A stretch of 64,000 nucleotides of DNA from Pseudomonas sp. TCU-HL1 (GTDB lineage: Bacteria; Pseudomonadota; Gammaproteobacteria; Pseudomonadales; Pseudomonadaceae). Positions 53,732 to 63,196 of this stretch are shown piece after piece. Below the pieces are notes generated by a model that was given only the letters and a program-made list of their open reading frames with translations, had not been told where the DNA came from and ran no database searches. Position 1 is the first letter of the stretch. Each line of letters begins with the position of its first letter. The position numbers and the translations under genes were made by a program. Where the stretch lies: contig NZ_CP015992.1 in the NCBI RefSeq assembly GCF_001708505.1, forward strand, positions 6,138,001 to 6,202,000, read 5' to 3'.

Positions 53732-55912
53732 ATGCGCGACGATCTCTCCCTCCTCCTGAACTCCCTCAACGACGCTCAACGCCAGGCCGTAGCGGCCCCG
53801 CTGGGGCGTCAACTGGTGCTTGCCGGCGCCGGTTCCGGCAAAACCCGCGTGCTGGTGCACCGCATCGCCTGGCTGATCCAGGTGGAGCAGGCCTCGCCGC
53901 ACTCGATCCTGTCGGTGACCTTCACCAACAAGGCCGCGGCCGAGATGCGCCAGCGCATCGAGCAACTGCTGGGCATCAACCCGGCAGGCATGTGGGTCGG
54001 CACCTTCCACGGCCTGGCGCACCGCCTGCTGCGGGCCCACTGGCAGGAAGCAGGCCTTGCCGAGAACTTCCAGATCCTCGACAGCGACGACCAGCAGCGC
54101 CTGGTCAAGCGGGTGATCCGTGACCTCGGCCTCGACGAGCAACGCTGGCCGGCCCGTCAGGCCCAGTGGTTCATCAATGGGCAGAAGGACGAGGGCATTC
54201 GCCCGCAACACATCCAGGCCGGTGGCGACCTGTTCCTCGGCACCATGCTGAAAATCTACGAAGCCTACGAGGCCGCGTGCGCACGCACCGGCGTGATCGA
54301 CTTCTCCGAACTGCTGCTGCGCGCCCTCGACCTCTGGCGCGACCGCCCGAGCCTGCTGGAGCACTACCAGCGCCGCTTCCGCCATGTGCTGGTGGACGAG
54401 TTCCAGGACACCAACGCCGTGCAATACGCCTGGCTGCGCCTGCTCGCCAGGGGCGGCGAAAGCCTGATGGTGGTAGGCGACGACGACCAGTCCATCTACG
54501 GCTGGCGCGGTGCGCGGATCGAGAACATCCAGCAGTTCTCCAGCGACTTCCCCGACACCGAGGTGATTCGCCTGGAGCAGAACTACCGCTCTACAGCAGG
54601 CATCCTCAAGGCCGCCAACGCCCTCATCGCCAACAACCAGGGGCGCCTTGGCAAGGAACTCTGGACCGAGGGCGAAGAAGGCGAGCCCATTGGCCTGTAC
54701 GCCGCCTTCAACGAACACGACGAAGCCCGCTACGTGGTGGAAAGCATCGAGCGTGCGCTGAAGGACGGCATGGCCCGCAGCGAGATGGCCATCCTCTACC
54801 GCTCCAACGCCCAGTCGCGGGTGCTGGAAGAGGCGCTGCTGCGGGAGAAGATTCCCTACCGCATCTATGGCGGCCAGCGCTTCTTCGAGCGCGCCGAAAT
54901 CAAGAACGCCATGGCCTACCTGCGCCTGCTCGACGGCCGTGGCAACGACGCGGCGCTGGAGCGGGTGATCAACGTGCCGCCGCGCGGCATCGGCGAGAAA
55001 ACCGTGGAGAGCATCCGCGAGTTCGCCCGCGTCAATGAAGTTTCCATGTGGGAAGCGATCCGCCTGATGCTCGCCAACAAGGCCCTGCCCGGCCGCGCCT
55101 CCAGCGCCCTGGCCGCGTTCATGGAGCTGATCGAGAACCTCGCGGCCAAGGCCCTGGACATGCCCCTGCACCTGATGACCCAGACCGTCATCGAGCAGAG
55201 CGGCCTGGTGGCCTACCACAAGGACGAGAAGGGCGAGAAAGGCCAGGCCCGGGTGGAAAACCTGGAAGAACTGGTCAGCGCCGCCCGCGCCTTCGAGAAC
55301 GAAGAGACCGAGGAAGACCTCACGCCGCTGCAAGCTTTCCTCAGCCACGCGTCGCTGGAAGCCGGGGAAACCCAGGCCGATGCCTTCGAGGACAGCGTGC
55401 AGCTGATGACCCTGCACAGCGCCAAGGGCCTGGAATTCCCGCTGGTGTTCCTGGTGGGCATGGAAGAAGGCCTGTTCCCGCACAAGATGAGCATGGAAGA
55501 CCCGACTCGCCTGGAGGAGGAGCGTCGCCTGGCCTATGTCGGCGTTACCCGCGCCATGCAACGCCTGGTGCTGACCTACGCCGAAACCCGCCGGCTCTAC
55601 GGCAGCGAGACCTACAACAAGGTCTCGCGCTTCGTTCGCGAAGTGCCGCCGCAGCTGATCCGCGAAGTACGCCTGAACAACAGCATCAGCCGCCCCATGG
55701 GTGCCGGCAGCCGCCACGGCTCAATCTTCGACGGCGCCGCCGTGCCCGAAACACCGTTCTCCCTAGGCCAGCGCGTCCAGCACACGCTGTTCGGTGAAGG
55801 CACCATCCTCAACTTCGAAGGCGCCGGCGCCCAGGCGCGGGTGCAGGTGAAGTTCGAGGACGAAGGCAGCAAGTGGCTGATGCTGGCCTACGCCAAGCTG
55901 CAGCCGCTCTGA
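53732..55912 (+). CDS. uvrD: DNA helicase II UvrD
   Basis: 3'-5' superfamily 1 helicase of nucleotide-excision and mismatch repair. Motif Q/I: LNDAQRQAV and VLAGAGSGKTRVLVHRIAWL (about 30-48); motif II VLVDEFQDTNAVQYAWLRL; motif III VVGDDDQSIYGWRGARIENI; motif V LMTLHSAKGLEFPLVFLVGMEEGLFPH; motif VI EERRLAYVGVTRAMQRLVLTYAE. The C-terminal Tudor-like tail (FSLGQRVQHTLFGEGTILNFEGAG) is complete. 726 residues. Divergent from the GGDEF/EAL gene. Confidence 0.97.
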   Translation: MRDDLSLLLNSLNDAQRQAVAAPLGRQLVLAGAGSGKTRVLVHRIAWLIQVEQASPHSILSVTFTNKAAAEMRQRIEQLLGINPAGMWVGTFHGLAHRLLRAHWQEAGLAENFQILDSDDQQRLVKRVIRDLGLDEQRWPARQAQWFINGQKDEGIRPQHIQAGGDLFLGTMLKIYEAYEAACARTGVIDFSELLLRALDLWRDRPSLLEHYQRRFRHVLVDEFQDTNAVQYAWLRLLARGGESLMVVGDDDQSIYGWRGARIENIQQFSSDFPDTEVIRLEQNYRSTAGILKAANALIANNQGRLGKELWTEGEEGEPIGLYAAFNEHDEARYVVESIERALKDGMARSEMAILYRSNAQSRVLEEALLREKIPYRIYGGQRFFERAEIKNAMAYLRLLDGRGNDAALERVINVPPRGIGEKTVESIREFARVNEVSMWEAIRLMLANKALPGRASSALAAFMELIENLAAKALDMPLHLMTQTVIEQSGLVAYHKDEKGEKGQARVENLEELVSAARAFENEETEEDLTPLQAFLSHASLEAGETQADAFEDSVQLMTLHSAKGLEFPLVFLVGMEEGLFPHKMSMEDPTRLEEERRLAYVGVTRAMQRLVLTYAETRRLYGSETYNKVSRFVREVPPQLIREVRLNNSISRPMGAGSRHGSIFDGAAVPETPFSLGQRVQHTLFGEGTILNFEGAGAQARVQVKFEDEGSKWLMLAYAKLQPL

Positions 55913-55937
55913 CCGGGACGCCCTCCTGCCCCCTGTT

Positions 55938-55979
55938 CTGTGGGAGCGAATTCATTCGCGAATGAATTCGCTCCCACAG
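55938..55979. repeat. 42-bp perfect palindrome (collapsed REP pair)
   Basis: Two 21-bp arms starting CTGTGGGAGCGAATTCATTCG meet with no spacer. It is related to the 35406-35504 REP pair, as if the intervening segment had been deleted. Directly after uvrD, where it may act as a terminator. Confidence 0.85.
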
Positions 55980-56065
55980 GCTGTGAACCTCCACGGACTT
56001 TCCGCCCGTCCGATGCCCCGGCCGCGGCCGTGCGCTTGGCCATACTGACTGGCGGAGGTAAGTCC

Positions 56066-56641
56066 ATGCCCCGCTCACCCAGCGCCCAACAAATTCTCGA
56101 TTGTGCCCTCGACTTGGCCGACACCTGTGGCTGGGAGCGGCTGCACCTGTTCGAGGTCGCCAGCGAACTCGGCGTCGGCCTCGACGCCATCGCCAAGCAC
56201 TACCGACAGAAGGACGACCTGGTTGAAGCCTGGTTCGACCGCGCCGACCAGGCCTTGCTGGAGCGTGGCAAGGGCAGCGACCTGGCGGGCCTGGACGCGG
56301 AAAAGCGCCTGGAAGAACTGCTGATGGCCTGGCTCGGCGCGCTGGCGGCGCACCGCTCGGTGACCGGGCAGATGTTGCTCTACAAGCTGGAGCCCGGCCA
56401 CTTGCACTTGCAGATGCTGGGCCTGTTGCGGGTCAGCCGTACGGTCCAGTGGTGGCGCGAGGCGGCGCAGCGGGAAACCCTGCACCTGTGCCGCATCGCC
56501 GAGGAAAGCTTCCTCACAGGTGCCTACCTGCGCACCTTCGTCCATTGGCTGCGCCATCCCCTGGAGGACGCCGCCGACCTGCGCGCCCTGCTGCGCCGGC
56601 AACTGCGTTGCGGCCCCTTGGTATTCCTGCTGCGCAGATGA
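56066..56641 (+). CDS. TetR-like transcriptional regulator
   Basis: About 191 residues. The N-terminal part has a TetR-like HTH (SAQQILDCALDLADTCGWERLHLFEVASELGVGLDAIAKHYRQKDDLVEAWFDRADQAL, about 6-65), and the rest is a helical ligand domain (about 70-190). GGAGG lies 7 nt before the ATG. It stands between uvrD and the Tim44-like gene on the same strand without an obvious target. Confidence 0.75.
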   Translation: MPRSPSAQQILDCALDLADTCGWERLHLFEVASELGVGLDAIAKHYRQKDDLVEAWFDRADQALLERGKGSDLAGLDAEKRLEELLMAWLGALAAHRSVTGQMLLYKLEPGHLHLQMLGLLRVSRTVQWWREAAQRETLHLCRIAEESFLTGAYLRTFVHWLRHPLEDAADLRALLRRQLRCGPLVFLLRR

Positions 56642-56765
56642 ACGGTACGCCCGGAAAAGGCCGACAGAGCTGTCCGACAAAATCCCGAAACACTCTGCCC
56701 CTAGCTATCGGGCGACTGACTGTGCAGCATGGCGCGCGTAGATTCATAACCAAGAGAAGCCTCTG

Positions 56766-57626
56766 ATGCGCCGATTTCTCAGTATTGCCCTGGCCCTCTG
56801 CGTCGGCCTGACGCTCAGCCTGGATGTCAACGCCGCCAAGCGTATGGGTGGCGGCAAGTCCTTCGGCTCCGCGCCGACCCACCAGACCCGCCAGGCAGCC
56901 CCCGCCCAGCAAACCCCGAACGCCGCCGCCCCCGCCGCCGCCGGCAAACCCGCCGCCGCCGCGAGCGGTGCTTCCCGCTGGCTCGGCCCTCTGGCCGGCA
57001 TCGCCGCCGGTGGGTTGCTCGCCTCCATGTTCATGGGCGACGGCTTCGACGGCATGCAGATCTTCGACTTCCTGATCATCGGCCTGATCGCCTTCCTGAT
57101 CTTCCGCTTCCTGGCCGCACGCAAGCGCGCCCAGCAGCAGGGTCAGCCCGCCATGGCCGGCCATGCGCCGTTCCAGCGTGAAATGCCGCAGATGCCGCAG
57201 CAGCAGGCGCCGATCTTCGGCAGCACCGCTCCGGTCGCCCAGCCGGCCTTCAATGCCCCGAGCTGGTTCAACGAACAGCGCTTCATCGAAGCCGGGCGCG
57301 AACACTTCCTGGCCCTGCAGCAGCACTGGGACGCGGCCGAGATGGACAAGATTGCCGAGTTCGTCACCCCGCAAATGCTGAGCTTCCTCAAGGAAGAGCG
57401 CGCCAGCCTGGGCGACGCCTACCAGTCCACCTACGTCGACAACCTGCAGGTGCAACTGGACGGCATCGACGAACTGACCGACAAAACCGTCGCCACCCTG
57501 ACCTTCAATGGCGTTTCCAAATCCTCGCGCTTCGACCAGGGCGAGGTGTTCAGCGAAAGCTGGCGCATGGAACGCGTCAACGGCGACAACCAGCCCTGGC
57601 TGGTGGCGGGCATCCGTCAGAACTGA
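56766..57626 (+). CDS. Tim44-domain membrane protein
   Basis: 286 residues: signal peptide (LSIALALCVGLTLSLDVNA-AKRMGGGKSFGS), an Ala/Pro/Gln-rich linker (about 38-75), a membrane section (about 78-120: GPLAGIAAGGLLASMFMGDGF, FDFLIIGLIAFLIFRFLAA), a second Gln/Pro-rich linker, and a C-terminal Tim44-like domain (FNEQRFIEAGREHFLALQQHWDAAEMDKIAEFVTPQM to the end). The GGGKSFGS opening is typical of the bacterial family. Function is unknown. Followed by a terminator. Confidence 0.87.
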   Translation: MRRFLSIALALCVGLTLSLDVNAAKRMGGGKSFGSAPTHQTRQAAPAQQTPNAAAPAAAGKPAAAASGASRWLGPLAGIAAGGLLASMFMGDGFDGMQIFDFLIIGLIAFLIFRFLAARKRAQQQGQPAMAGHAPFQREMPQMPQQQAPIFGSTAPVAQPAFNAPSWFNEQRFIEAGREHFLALQQHWDAAEMDKIAEFVTPQMLSFLKEERASLGDAYQSTYVDNLQVQLDGIDELTDKTVATLTFNGVSKSSRFDQGEVFSESWRMERVNGDNQPWLVAGIRQN

Positions 57627-57643
57627 TCGACGTTGCAACGAAG

Positions 57644-57670
57644 AACCCCGGGCCCGTCCCGGGGTTTTTC
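57644..57670 (+). terminator. Rho-independent terminator after Tim44-like gene
   Basis: Stem AACCCCGGG / CCCGGGGTT with a five-base loop and TTTTTC tail. Confidence 0.92.
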
Positions 57671-57807
57671 ATTGGCGGAGTCCACCACCTCGCCGCCAGC
57701 GCCGGCGGGCGATCGAACGGCGGAACCAGAAGGGTGGCGGCACCGGCGGACGAACGCCCTTGGTGGCAGGGTCGTAGGATGGCACCGTCAGTGAATGGAC
57801 GGCACCC

Positions 57808-58272
57808 TTAGTGGCAGAGCTCGCAGACTTCAGCATTTGGCACCAGCTTCAGGTACTGATCCATGCGCATGTGCACCAGGCTCTCGTGGTCACCGGCTTC
57901 CAGGTAGATGTCGCGCTGCCGGGTCAATTGCGGGTCCACCAGCATCTTCATGCCGTAAGGCTCGCCCAGCGCTGGCACGGCGCCAAGTTCACAGTCCGTG
58001 AACAGGCGGGCGAGGTCGGCCTCATGGGTGAGTTGCCAGAGCCTGGCATCCTTGCGCACCTTGCCCACGTCCAGATGCCGGCTGGCAGGCACCACCGCCA
58101 TGAGGAAATGGCCTTGGCGGTCATCAAGGATCACCGTCTTGGCCAGGCGTTCCGCCGGTATGTTGGCGACCCGCGCCGACTCCAGGCTGGTAGCCGAGTG
58201 CGGGTGCGGTACCAGGTCGAACTGGGTATGGGCACGATCCAGGCTGCGCTGCAGGGTTTCGGCCATTCGCAT
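57808..58272 (-). CDS. YbaK/ProX-type aminoacyl-tRNA deacylase
   Basis: 154-residue editing-domain protein that hydrolyses mischarged tRNA. Features: HTQFDLVPHPHSATSLESARVANIPAERLAKTVILDD with the conserved Lys (about 45), FLMAVVPASRHLDVGKV and ELGAVPALGEPYGMKMLVD (GxxxP). The C-terminal extension HESLVHMRMDQYLKLVPNAEV resembles the YbaK-like group often annotated in pseudomonads. Start MRMAETLQ with AGGAGG 4-5 nt upstream. Confidence 0.87.
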   Translation of the reverse strand: MRMAETLQRSLDRAHTQFDLVPHPHSATSLESARVANIPAERLAKTVILDDRQGHFLMAVVPASRHLDVGKVRKDARLWQLTHEADLARLFTDCELGAVPALGEPYGMKMLVDPQLTRQRDIYLEAGDHESLVHMRMDQYLKLVPNAEVCELCH

Positions 58273-58406
58273 GATGCACCTCCTGTGGATAACCGGGGGT
58301 TGGGCTGCCGTGGGGCAGCAATGCTGGTGCTCAAAGTTTAGCCAGCACTGCCGACGAGGACTGAAGCAGTTGGTGCTGAGCGCGTCCGCCTAAAGCAGTC
58401 TCGGGC

Positions 58407-58490
58407 CTAAGCGCGGCGCATGCCGATGTGGGGAATGCCGTCGTCGAGGTAGACATCGGTTACCCGCGAGAGGCCATAGCGGACCCAAGG
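58407..58490 (-). pseudogene. Possible 3' gene remnant
   Basis: On the minus strand a coding-like tail reads PWVRYGLSRVTDVYLDDGIPHIGMRRA then TAG. Upstream (higher coordinates) it runs into a T-rich stretch and the SMI1 promoter with no start codon. It looks like the C-terminus of a lost gene; I cannot name the family. Confidence 0.35.
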
Positions 58491-58553
58491 CTTTTTTCTT
58501 CCCAACCCCGGCTACTGTATAAAGCGCGTCCCAATGCATGAGGGCCTGTCGCC

Positions 58554-58961
58554 ATGGAAGAAGTCATCGAACAACTACGCGAACTCAACGAGCCGGTCCC
58601 GGTTCCCCTGGAGCTGCCGGACGAAGAGCTGCTGGTGGAGATCGAGGAGCAACTGCTGATCAACCTGCCCTTCGAGCTGCGCGAATTCCTGCTCAAGGTC
58701 AGCGACGTGGTCTATGGTCGCCTGGAGCCGGTAACCGCCTCCGACCCGCAATCCCACACCTTCCTGCCGGAAGTCGCCGCCGTTGCCTGGGACCTGGGCG
58801 TGCCGCGTGACCTGGTGCCACTCTGCCAGGACGGCCGCAACTATTACCTGGTCGATGGCGAAGGTGAAGTGGTGCTGTGGGATGGCGACGAGGGCGAACT
58901 CACCGACGAGAGCTGGGATTCAGTCTGGCACTGGGCGCGTGACGTCTGGCTGGCCAGCTAA
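58554..58961 (+). CDS. SMI1/KNR4-family protein
   Basis: 135 residues, very acidic. SMI1/KNR4 pattern: EEQLLINLPFELREFLLKVSDVVYGRLEPVTA, then ELREFL helix and VPLCQDGRNYYLVDGEGEVVLWDGDEGE. Proteins of this fold are often immunity factors for contact-dependent toxins, but no toxin gene is nearby, and stand-alone copies are common in pseudomonads. The gene lies between a gene remnant and an IS481-type element. Confidence 0.8.
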   Translation: MEEVIEQLRELNEPVPVPLELPDEELLVEIEEQLLINLPFELREFLLKVSDVVYGRLEPVTASDPQSHTFLPEVAAVAWDLGVPRDLVPLCQDGRNYYLVDGEGEVVLWDGDEGELTDESWDSVWHWARDVWLAS

Positions 58962-59008
58962 GCCCGCCAAAATCTGCTGCGCGTCGGAGTAGCGTAGGGT
59001 GCGCCATG

Positions 59009-60296
59009 TGTTCAGCCGGGGGACATAGGTAACGGGTGTCGGGAGACATGGGTAACGCATTTAGGCTTACGGAATCCTTCGACTCTGGAGTTCGAGCGAT
59101 GCCGTGGCAGGAGTGCACCACCATGTCGATTCGACGCGAGTTTGTGCGGTTGGCCGAACAACCGCAGAGCAACGTGCGGGAGCTGTGTCGGCGCTACGGC
59201 ATCAGCCCGAAAACCGCCTACAAATGGTTACAGCGCCACCGCGAGCACGGCGATGCGGGGTTGCAGGAGCGCTCACGCCGGCCGTTGCACAGCCCTGGGC
59301 GCAGCGACCCGGACTTGGAACAGGCGGTGGTGCAGTTGCACCACCGTTTCCCGTATTGGGGCGCCCGCAAGCTGCGCGGCCTGCTGCCGGCCGCGTTCGA
59401 GCGTCCCCACCACAGCACCCTCGACGCCATCCTCCGCCGCCATGGTTGCCGGGTGCGCTACCACGCCGAGGAGGCCGAAGCTCCGGCCACGCAGCGCTTC
59501 GAGCACTGCCAGCCGAACGAGCTCTGGCAGATGGACTTCAAGGGCCACTTCCCGCTCGCCGACGGCCGCTCGTCGCGCTGCCACCCGTTGACGCTGTTGG
59601 ATGATCACTCACGCTTTGCCCTCTGCCTGGAGGCCTGCGAGGGCGAGCGCCTCGAACTGGTTCGACCGCACCTGATCCAGGTCTTTCGCCGCTATGGCCT
59701 ACCGCGCCGGATCACCGCCGACAACGGTCCGCCCTGGGGCTCGAACATCGCGGGCGGCCTGTCCGCCCTGGAGGTCTGGCTGATGCGGCTCGGCATCGAG
59801 GTCAGCCACAGCCGCCCTCATCATCCGCAGACCCAGGGCAAGCTGGAACGCTTCCACCAGACACTCAAGCGCGAGTTACTGCAGCGCTCGTTTCGCGACT
59901 TGGCGCACTGCCAGCAGGCGATGGCGCACTGGCGGGAGCAGTACAACCACGACCGCCCGCATGAGGCGCTGGGCCAACTGCCACCGATCACGCGCTACCA
60001 GCCAAGCCGGCGCAGCTACCCGGAGCAATTGCCTGAGCTGGACTACGAACCGGGCGACCGGGTGCTCAAGGTCGGCCGCGTCGGCCAGGTCAGTTTCCAG
60101 GGACGCAGCCTGTTCGTCGGCGGGGGGCTGTACGGGGAACGCGTCGCTCTCCGCCCCACCGCCGTCGATGGCGTCTACGATGTGGTGTTCATCCACAAGA
60201 CCCTGCGCCAAGTCGACTTGAGACCGGGCAAGACATGATCATCAACCCGTTACCCATGTCTCCCGACAAGCGTTACCCATCTATCCCGGCTGAACA
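59009..60296 (+). mobile_element. IS481-family insertion sequence, copy B
   Basis: 1,288-bp inverted twin of copy A. It has a 5-bp target duplication CCATG (59004-59008 and 60297-60301). The empty site reads GTAGGGTGCG-CCATG-CGCACC, again a REP hairpin arm with the loop duplicated. Relative to the REP arm, both copies lie in the same orientation. The other REP arm remains at about 60337-60364. Confidence 0.93.
59099..60238 (+). CDS. IS481-family transposase, copy B
   Basis: Protein identical to copy A, with the same HTH and rve domains and intact DDE residues. The leader from the left end to the ATG carries repeated GGTAAC motifs that belong to the terminal repeat. Confidence 0.93.
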   Translation: MPWQECTTMSIRREFVRLAEQPQSNVRELCRRYGISPKTAYKWLQRHREHGDAGLQERSRRPLHSPGRSDPDLEQAVVQLHHRFPYWGARKLRGLLPAAFERPHHSTLDAILRRHGCRVRYHAEEAEAPATQRFEHCQPNELWQMDFKGHFPLADGRSSRCHPLTLLDDHSRFALCLEACEGERLELVRPHLIQVFRRYGLPRRITADNGPPWGSNIAGGLSALEVWLMRLGIEVSHSRPHHPQTQGKLERFHQTLKRELLQRSFRDLAHCQQAMAHWREQYNHDRPHEALGQLPPITRYQPSRRSYPEQLPELDYEPGDRVLKVGRVGQVSFQGRSLFVGGGLYGERVALRPTAVDGVYDVVFIHKTLRQVDLRPGKT

Positions 60297-60398
60297 CCAT
60301 GCGCACCAGAGGTTGAACACCGCACCGACGCCGATTCCGCAAGCGGTGCGCGCAGCACACCCTACGATCGGCGTCGAATGCACGGCAGACGCCGCCCG

Positions 60399-62159
60399 TC
60401 AGCGCTGATGGTCCTGGTTCTGCTCCAGCGTCTCCATCAGCGCGATCTGCATCCGTGAATGCACACGGATCAGCCAGCGCCAGAGCAGCGCGCTGACCCC
60501 CGCCGCCAGCAGCGCGATCAGCATCAGCAGCTCAAGCGTCGGCAGGATGCTCGCTGACAGCGCCATCAGCAGCAGCATGATGCCCAGCAGCGAAAGCAGC
60601 GGGATCACCTCCGCGATCACCTTGCGCACCCGCTCGGTGTGGCGGCCAGCCTTGTCCGGGGTCACGCCCATTTCCGCCAGCAGCATGGAGAGCGCCTTGA
60701 GCTTGCGATAAGCGGCGATCAGGAAGGGCAGCGACAGCAGCAACGCACCGCCCCAGATCATCGCCTTCTGCTGGTTGGATTCGCTCACCCATTCACTCAG
60801 GTACTCGGCCAGGGTGCCGGCGAAATAGGCGCTGCCGAGGAAGATGGCCACCACCAGCGCCAGGTTCACCATCACCTGCAGCAGGATCTTGCGGATCATC
60901 CCGGCCAGCACCGCGCCCTGGCCCTGGGGCTGGATGCTGCGCAGCCAGTCACCGTAATAGCCGAAGACTCGCGCCAGTGGACGCGGCATCACCCTGGCCA
61001 GCTTGGTCGACAGCGGGTCGGCGGCGCGGATCAGGTAGGGCGTGAGCAGGGTGGTGATGGCCGACACGGCCACGGCCACCGGGTAGAGGAAGTCGCTGGT
61101 GACCTGCAGGGTGATGCCCAGCGCGGCGATGATGAAAGAGAACTCGCCGATCTGCGACAGGCCCATGCCGACGCGCAGCGAGGTGCGGCCGTCATTGCCG
61201 GCGATGAACGCGCCGAGGCCGCAGGAGACCATCTTGCCCAGCACCACCGCGAAGGTGATGACGACGATGGGCCAGGCGTACTCCACCAGTATCTTGGGGT
61301 CGATCAGCAGGCCGATGGCGACGAAGAAGATGGCGCTGAACATGTCGCGCACCGGCTCGATCAGCCGTTCGATCTGCACCAGTTGGCGCGACTCGGCCAT
61401 GATCGCGCCGATCAGGAAGGCGCCCAGCACCATGCTGTATTCCAGTTTCACCACCAGCAGGCAGAAGCCGAAGCACAGCCCCAGCACCGTCACCAGCAGC
61501 ATTTCGTTGCTCTCGAACTTCGCCACATAGGCGAGCAGACGCGGCACCAGCAGGATGCCAATGACCAGCGCGACGATCATGAACAGGCTGAGTTTGCCCA
61601 CGGTGGCGAAGACTTCACCGGTTTCAACCGAGCCGCTCACGGCAATGCCCGAGAGCAGCGCGATGATACCGATGCCGAGGATGTCTTCGACGATCAGCAC
61701 ACCGAAGATGAGTTGCGCGAAGCGCTCGTTCTTCATCTTCAGATCGCCGAGCGCCTTGACGATGATGGTCGTGGACGAAATCGCCAGGATTGCGCCGAGG
61801 AACAGCGAATCCATGGTTTTCCAGCCGAAGTAGCTGCCGATCTCGTAGCCGATCCAGATCATCAGGATGATTTCCAGGAAGGCGGCGATGAAGGCCGTAG
61901 CCCCGACCTTGAACAACTTGGCCAGGCTGAATTCGAGCCCCAGGCAAAACATCAGGAAGATCACCCCCAGCTCGGCGAGGGTCTTGATGGTTTCCTCATC
62001 ATGGATCAGCCCGAAGGGCGGAGTGTGCGGGCCGATGATGAAACCGGCGACGATGTAGCCCAGCACCACCGGCTGTTTGAAGCGGTGGAAAAGGATGGTC
62101 ACCATGCCCGCGATCAACATGATCACGGCAAGATCCTGGATGAAAGCGATGGCATGCAT
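60399..62159 (-). CDS. CPA2 cation:proton antiporter (Kef/YbaL-like)
   Basis: Inner-membrane antiporter of the monovalent cation:proton antiporter-2 family, moving K+ or Na+ against protons. About 586 residues; the N-terminal Na_H_Exchanger domain has some twelve helices with HRFKQPVVLGYIVAGFIIGPH, LAELGVIFLMFCLGLEFS, FGVLIVEDILGIGIIAL and GLSQIGEFSFIIAALG. It lacks the C-terminal RCK nucleotide-binding domain of KefB/YbaL and instead has extra membrane helices (about 445-565). Start MHAIAFIQDLAVIM is preferred over an 18-residue extension. Confidence 0.9.
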   Translation of the reverse strand: MHAIAFIQDLAVIMLIAGMVTILFHRFKQPVVLGYIVAGFIIGPHTPPFGLIHDEETIKTLAELGVIFLMFCLGLEFSLAKLFKVGATAFIAAFLEIILMIWIGYEIGSYFGWKTMDSLFLGAILAISSTTIIVKALGDLKMKNERFAQLIFGVLIVEDILGIGIIALLSGIAVSGSVETGEVFATVGKLSLFMIVALVIGILLVPRLLAYVAKFESNEMLLVTVLGLCFGFCLLVVKLEYSMVLGAFLIGAIMAESRQLVQIERLIEPVRDMFSAIFFVAIGLLIDPKILVEYAWPIVVITFAVVLGKMVSCGLGAFIAGNDGRTSLRVGMGLSQIGEFSFIIAALGITLQVTSDFLYPVAVAVSAITTLLTPYLIRAADPLSTKLARVMPRPLARVFGYYGDWLRSIQPQGQGAVLAGMIRKILLQVMVNLALVVAIFLGSAYFAGTLAEYLSEWVSESNQQKAMIWGGALLLSLPFLIAAYRKLKALSMLLAEMGVTPDKAGRHTERVRKVIAEVIPLLSLLGIMLLLMALSASILPTLELLMLIALLAAGVSALLWRWLIRVHSRMQIALMETLEQNQDHQR

Positions 62160-62378
62160 GGCGGCGGACTCCTTTTCTGCAATGCGCGGCACAGCGGGCC
62201 CGCGCGCGGGCATCTCGCTTGGCTCCTAGGAAGCCAGGTAGGAATTAGGGAAGTTCATGCAAGGAACGTTCGCAGGTTATCACTGCGAACCGTCGCGCCA
62301 GGACGAGGCAATATGCCGTAACACTTGCCTGAAGGGTCCTCCGGGAGCGAGGCGGGCTCGCCCCCGCGGAAAGCCCGA

Positions 62379-63047
62379 TCAGCCGCTGCGAGCCTGGGCG
62401 AAGTCCAGTTCCAGCAGGTTGAGGAGGAACTGGCCGAAGTAGGAAAGATCCTGCTCGATGGCGAAGCGCGCGGCCTTGCCGTCGCCGGCCCGCAGCGCCT
62501 TGAACGCGTCCTCGTGGAAGTCGTTGAGGCGCAATGACAGGTCCGCCTCGGTGAACAGGCGGTTGAAGAAAGGGCCGACCTGCAGCCAGAGGGTTTCGAT
62601 GGTGCGCAGCAGCACCGGGTTGCCACAGGCGCCGTAGAGGACCCGATGGAACTGGCTGTTGTCGGTCAGGTAGCCCTGCACATCGCGCTGCTCGATGGCG
62701 ATGTCCATACGCTCCATGCAGCCCCGCAGGATGTCCAATTCATCGGGGGTCAGCCGCCCTGCCGACGCTTCCACGGCCATGCCTTCCAGCGCCATGCGCA
62801 CCTGGAAGATCTGCTTGAAACGTTCGCGGGTCATGGGCGGCACGCGCACCGAGCGCTGGGGCTCGCCCTCCAGGGCGCCTTCCGCCACCAGCCGCTGCAA
62901 GGCGGCACGTACCGGCATGGGGCTCGTGCCCCAGGCGGCGGCGAGGTCGCGGATCTTCAAGCGCTCGCCGGGTTTGAACTGGCCTGCCAGGAGGCCTTCG
63001 CGTAGTCGTTGGTAAAGCTGTTCCTGCAGGTTCTCGGCCATGGGCAT
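62379..63047 (-). CDS. GntR-family regulator, FCD type
   Basis: About 222 residues. N-terminal GntR winged helix (LQEQLYQRLREGLLAGQFKPGERLKIRDLAAAWGTSPMPVRAALQRLVAEGAL) and an all-helical FCD ligand domain (about 85-215) with metal-binding-type His in NSQFHRVLYGACGN. Start near MPMAENLQ; the second ATG (MAENLQ) is equally possible. Divergent from the class III aminotransferase gene across two matching operators, so it is the likely repressor of that gene. Confidence 0.88.
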   Translation of the reverse strand: MPMAENLQEQLYQRLREGLLAGQFKPGERLKIRDLAAAWGTSPMPVRAALQRLVAEGALEGEPQRSVRVPPMTRERFKQIFQVRMALEGMAVEASAGRLTPDELDILRGCMERMDIAIEQRDVQGYLTDNSQFHRVLYGACGNPVLLRTIETLWLQVGPFFNRLFTEADLSLRLNDFHEDAFKALRAGDGKAARFAIEQDLSYFGQFLLNLLELDFAQARSG

Positions 63048-63196
63048 ATCACCGTGCAAGGGCCGGCGGCGCCGGCAGTTGGTTCAGGGTCAGGCTGCAG
63101 TTACGCATCGTTTTGGTCGCCTTCTATGGTTGGGGTTGCTGGATCAGGAACAAACAAGGTCCTACATCGTATTCCATCGGGTCTTTCGTTTGTTTA

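Noticed and set aside
58554..58961. SMI1/KNR4 gene considered part of a toxin-immunity locus
   Set aside because: No polymorphic toxin, CDI or T6SS gene lies nearby; the neighbours are housekeeping genes and an IS.
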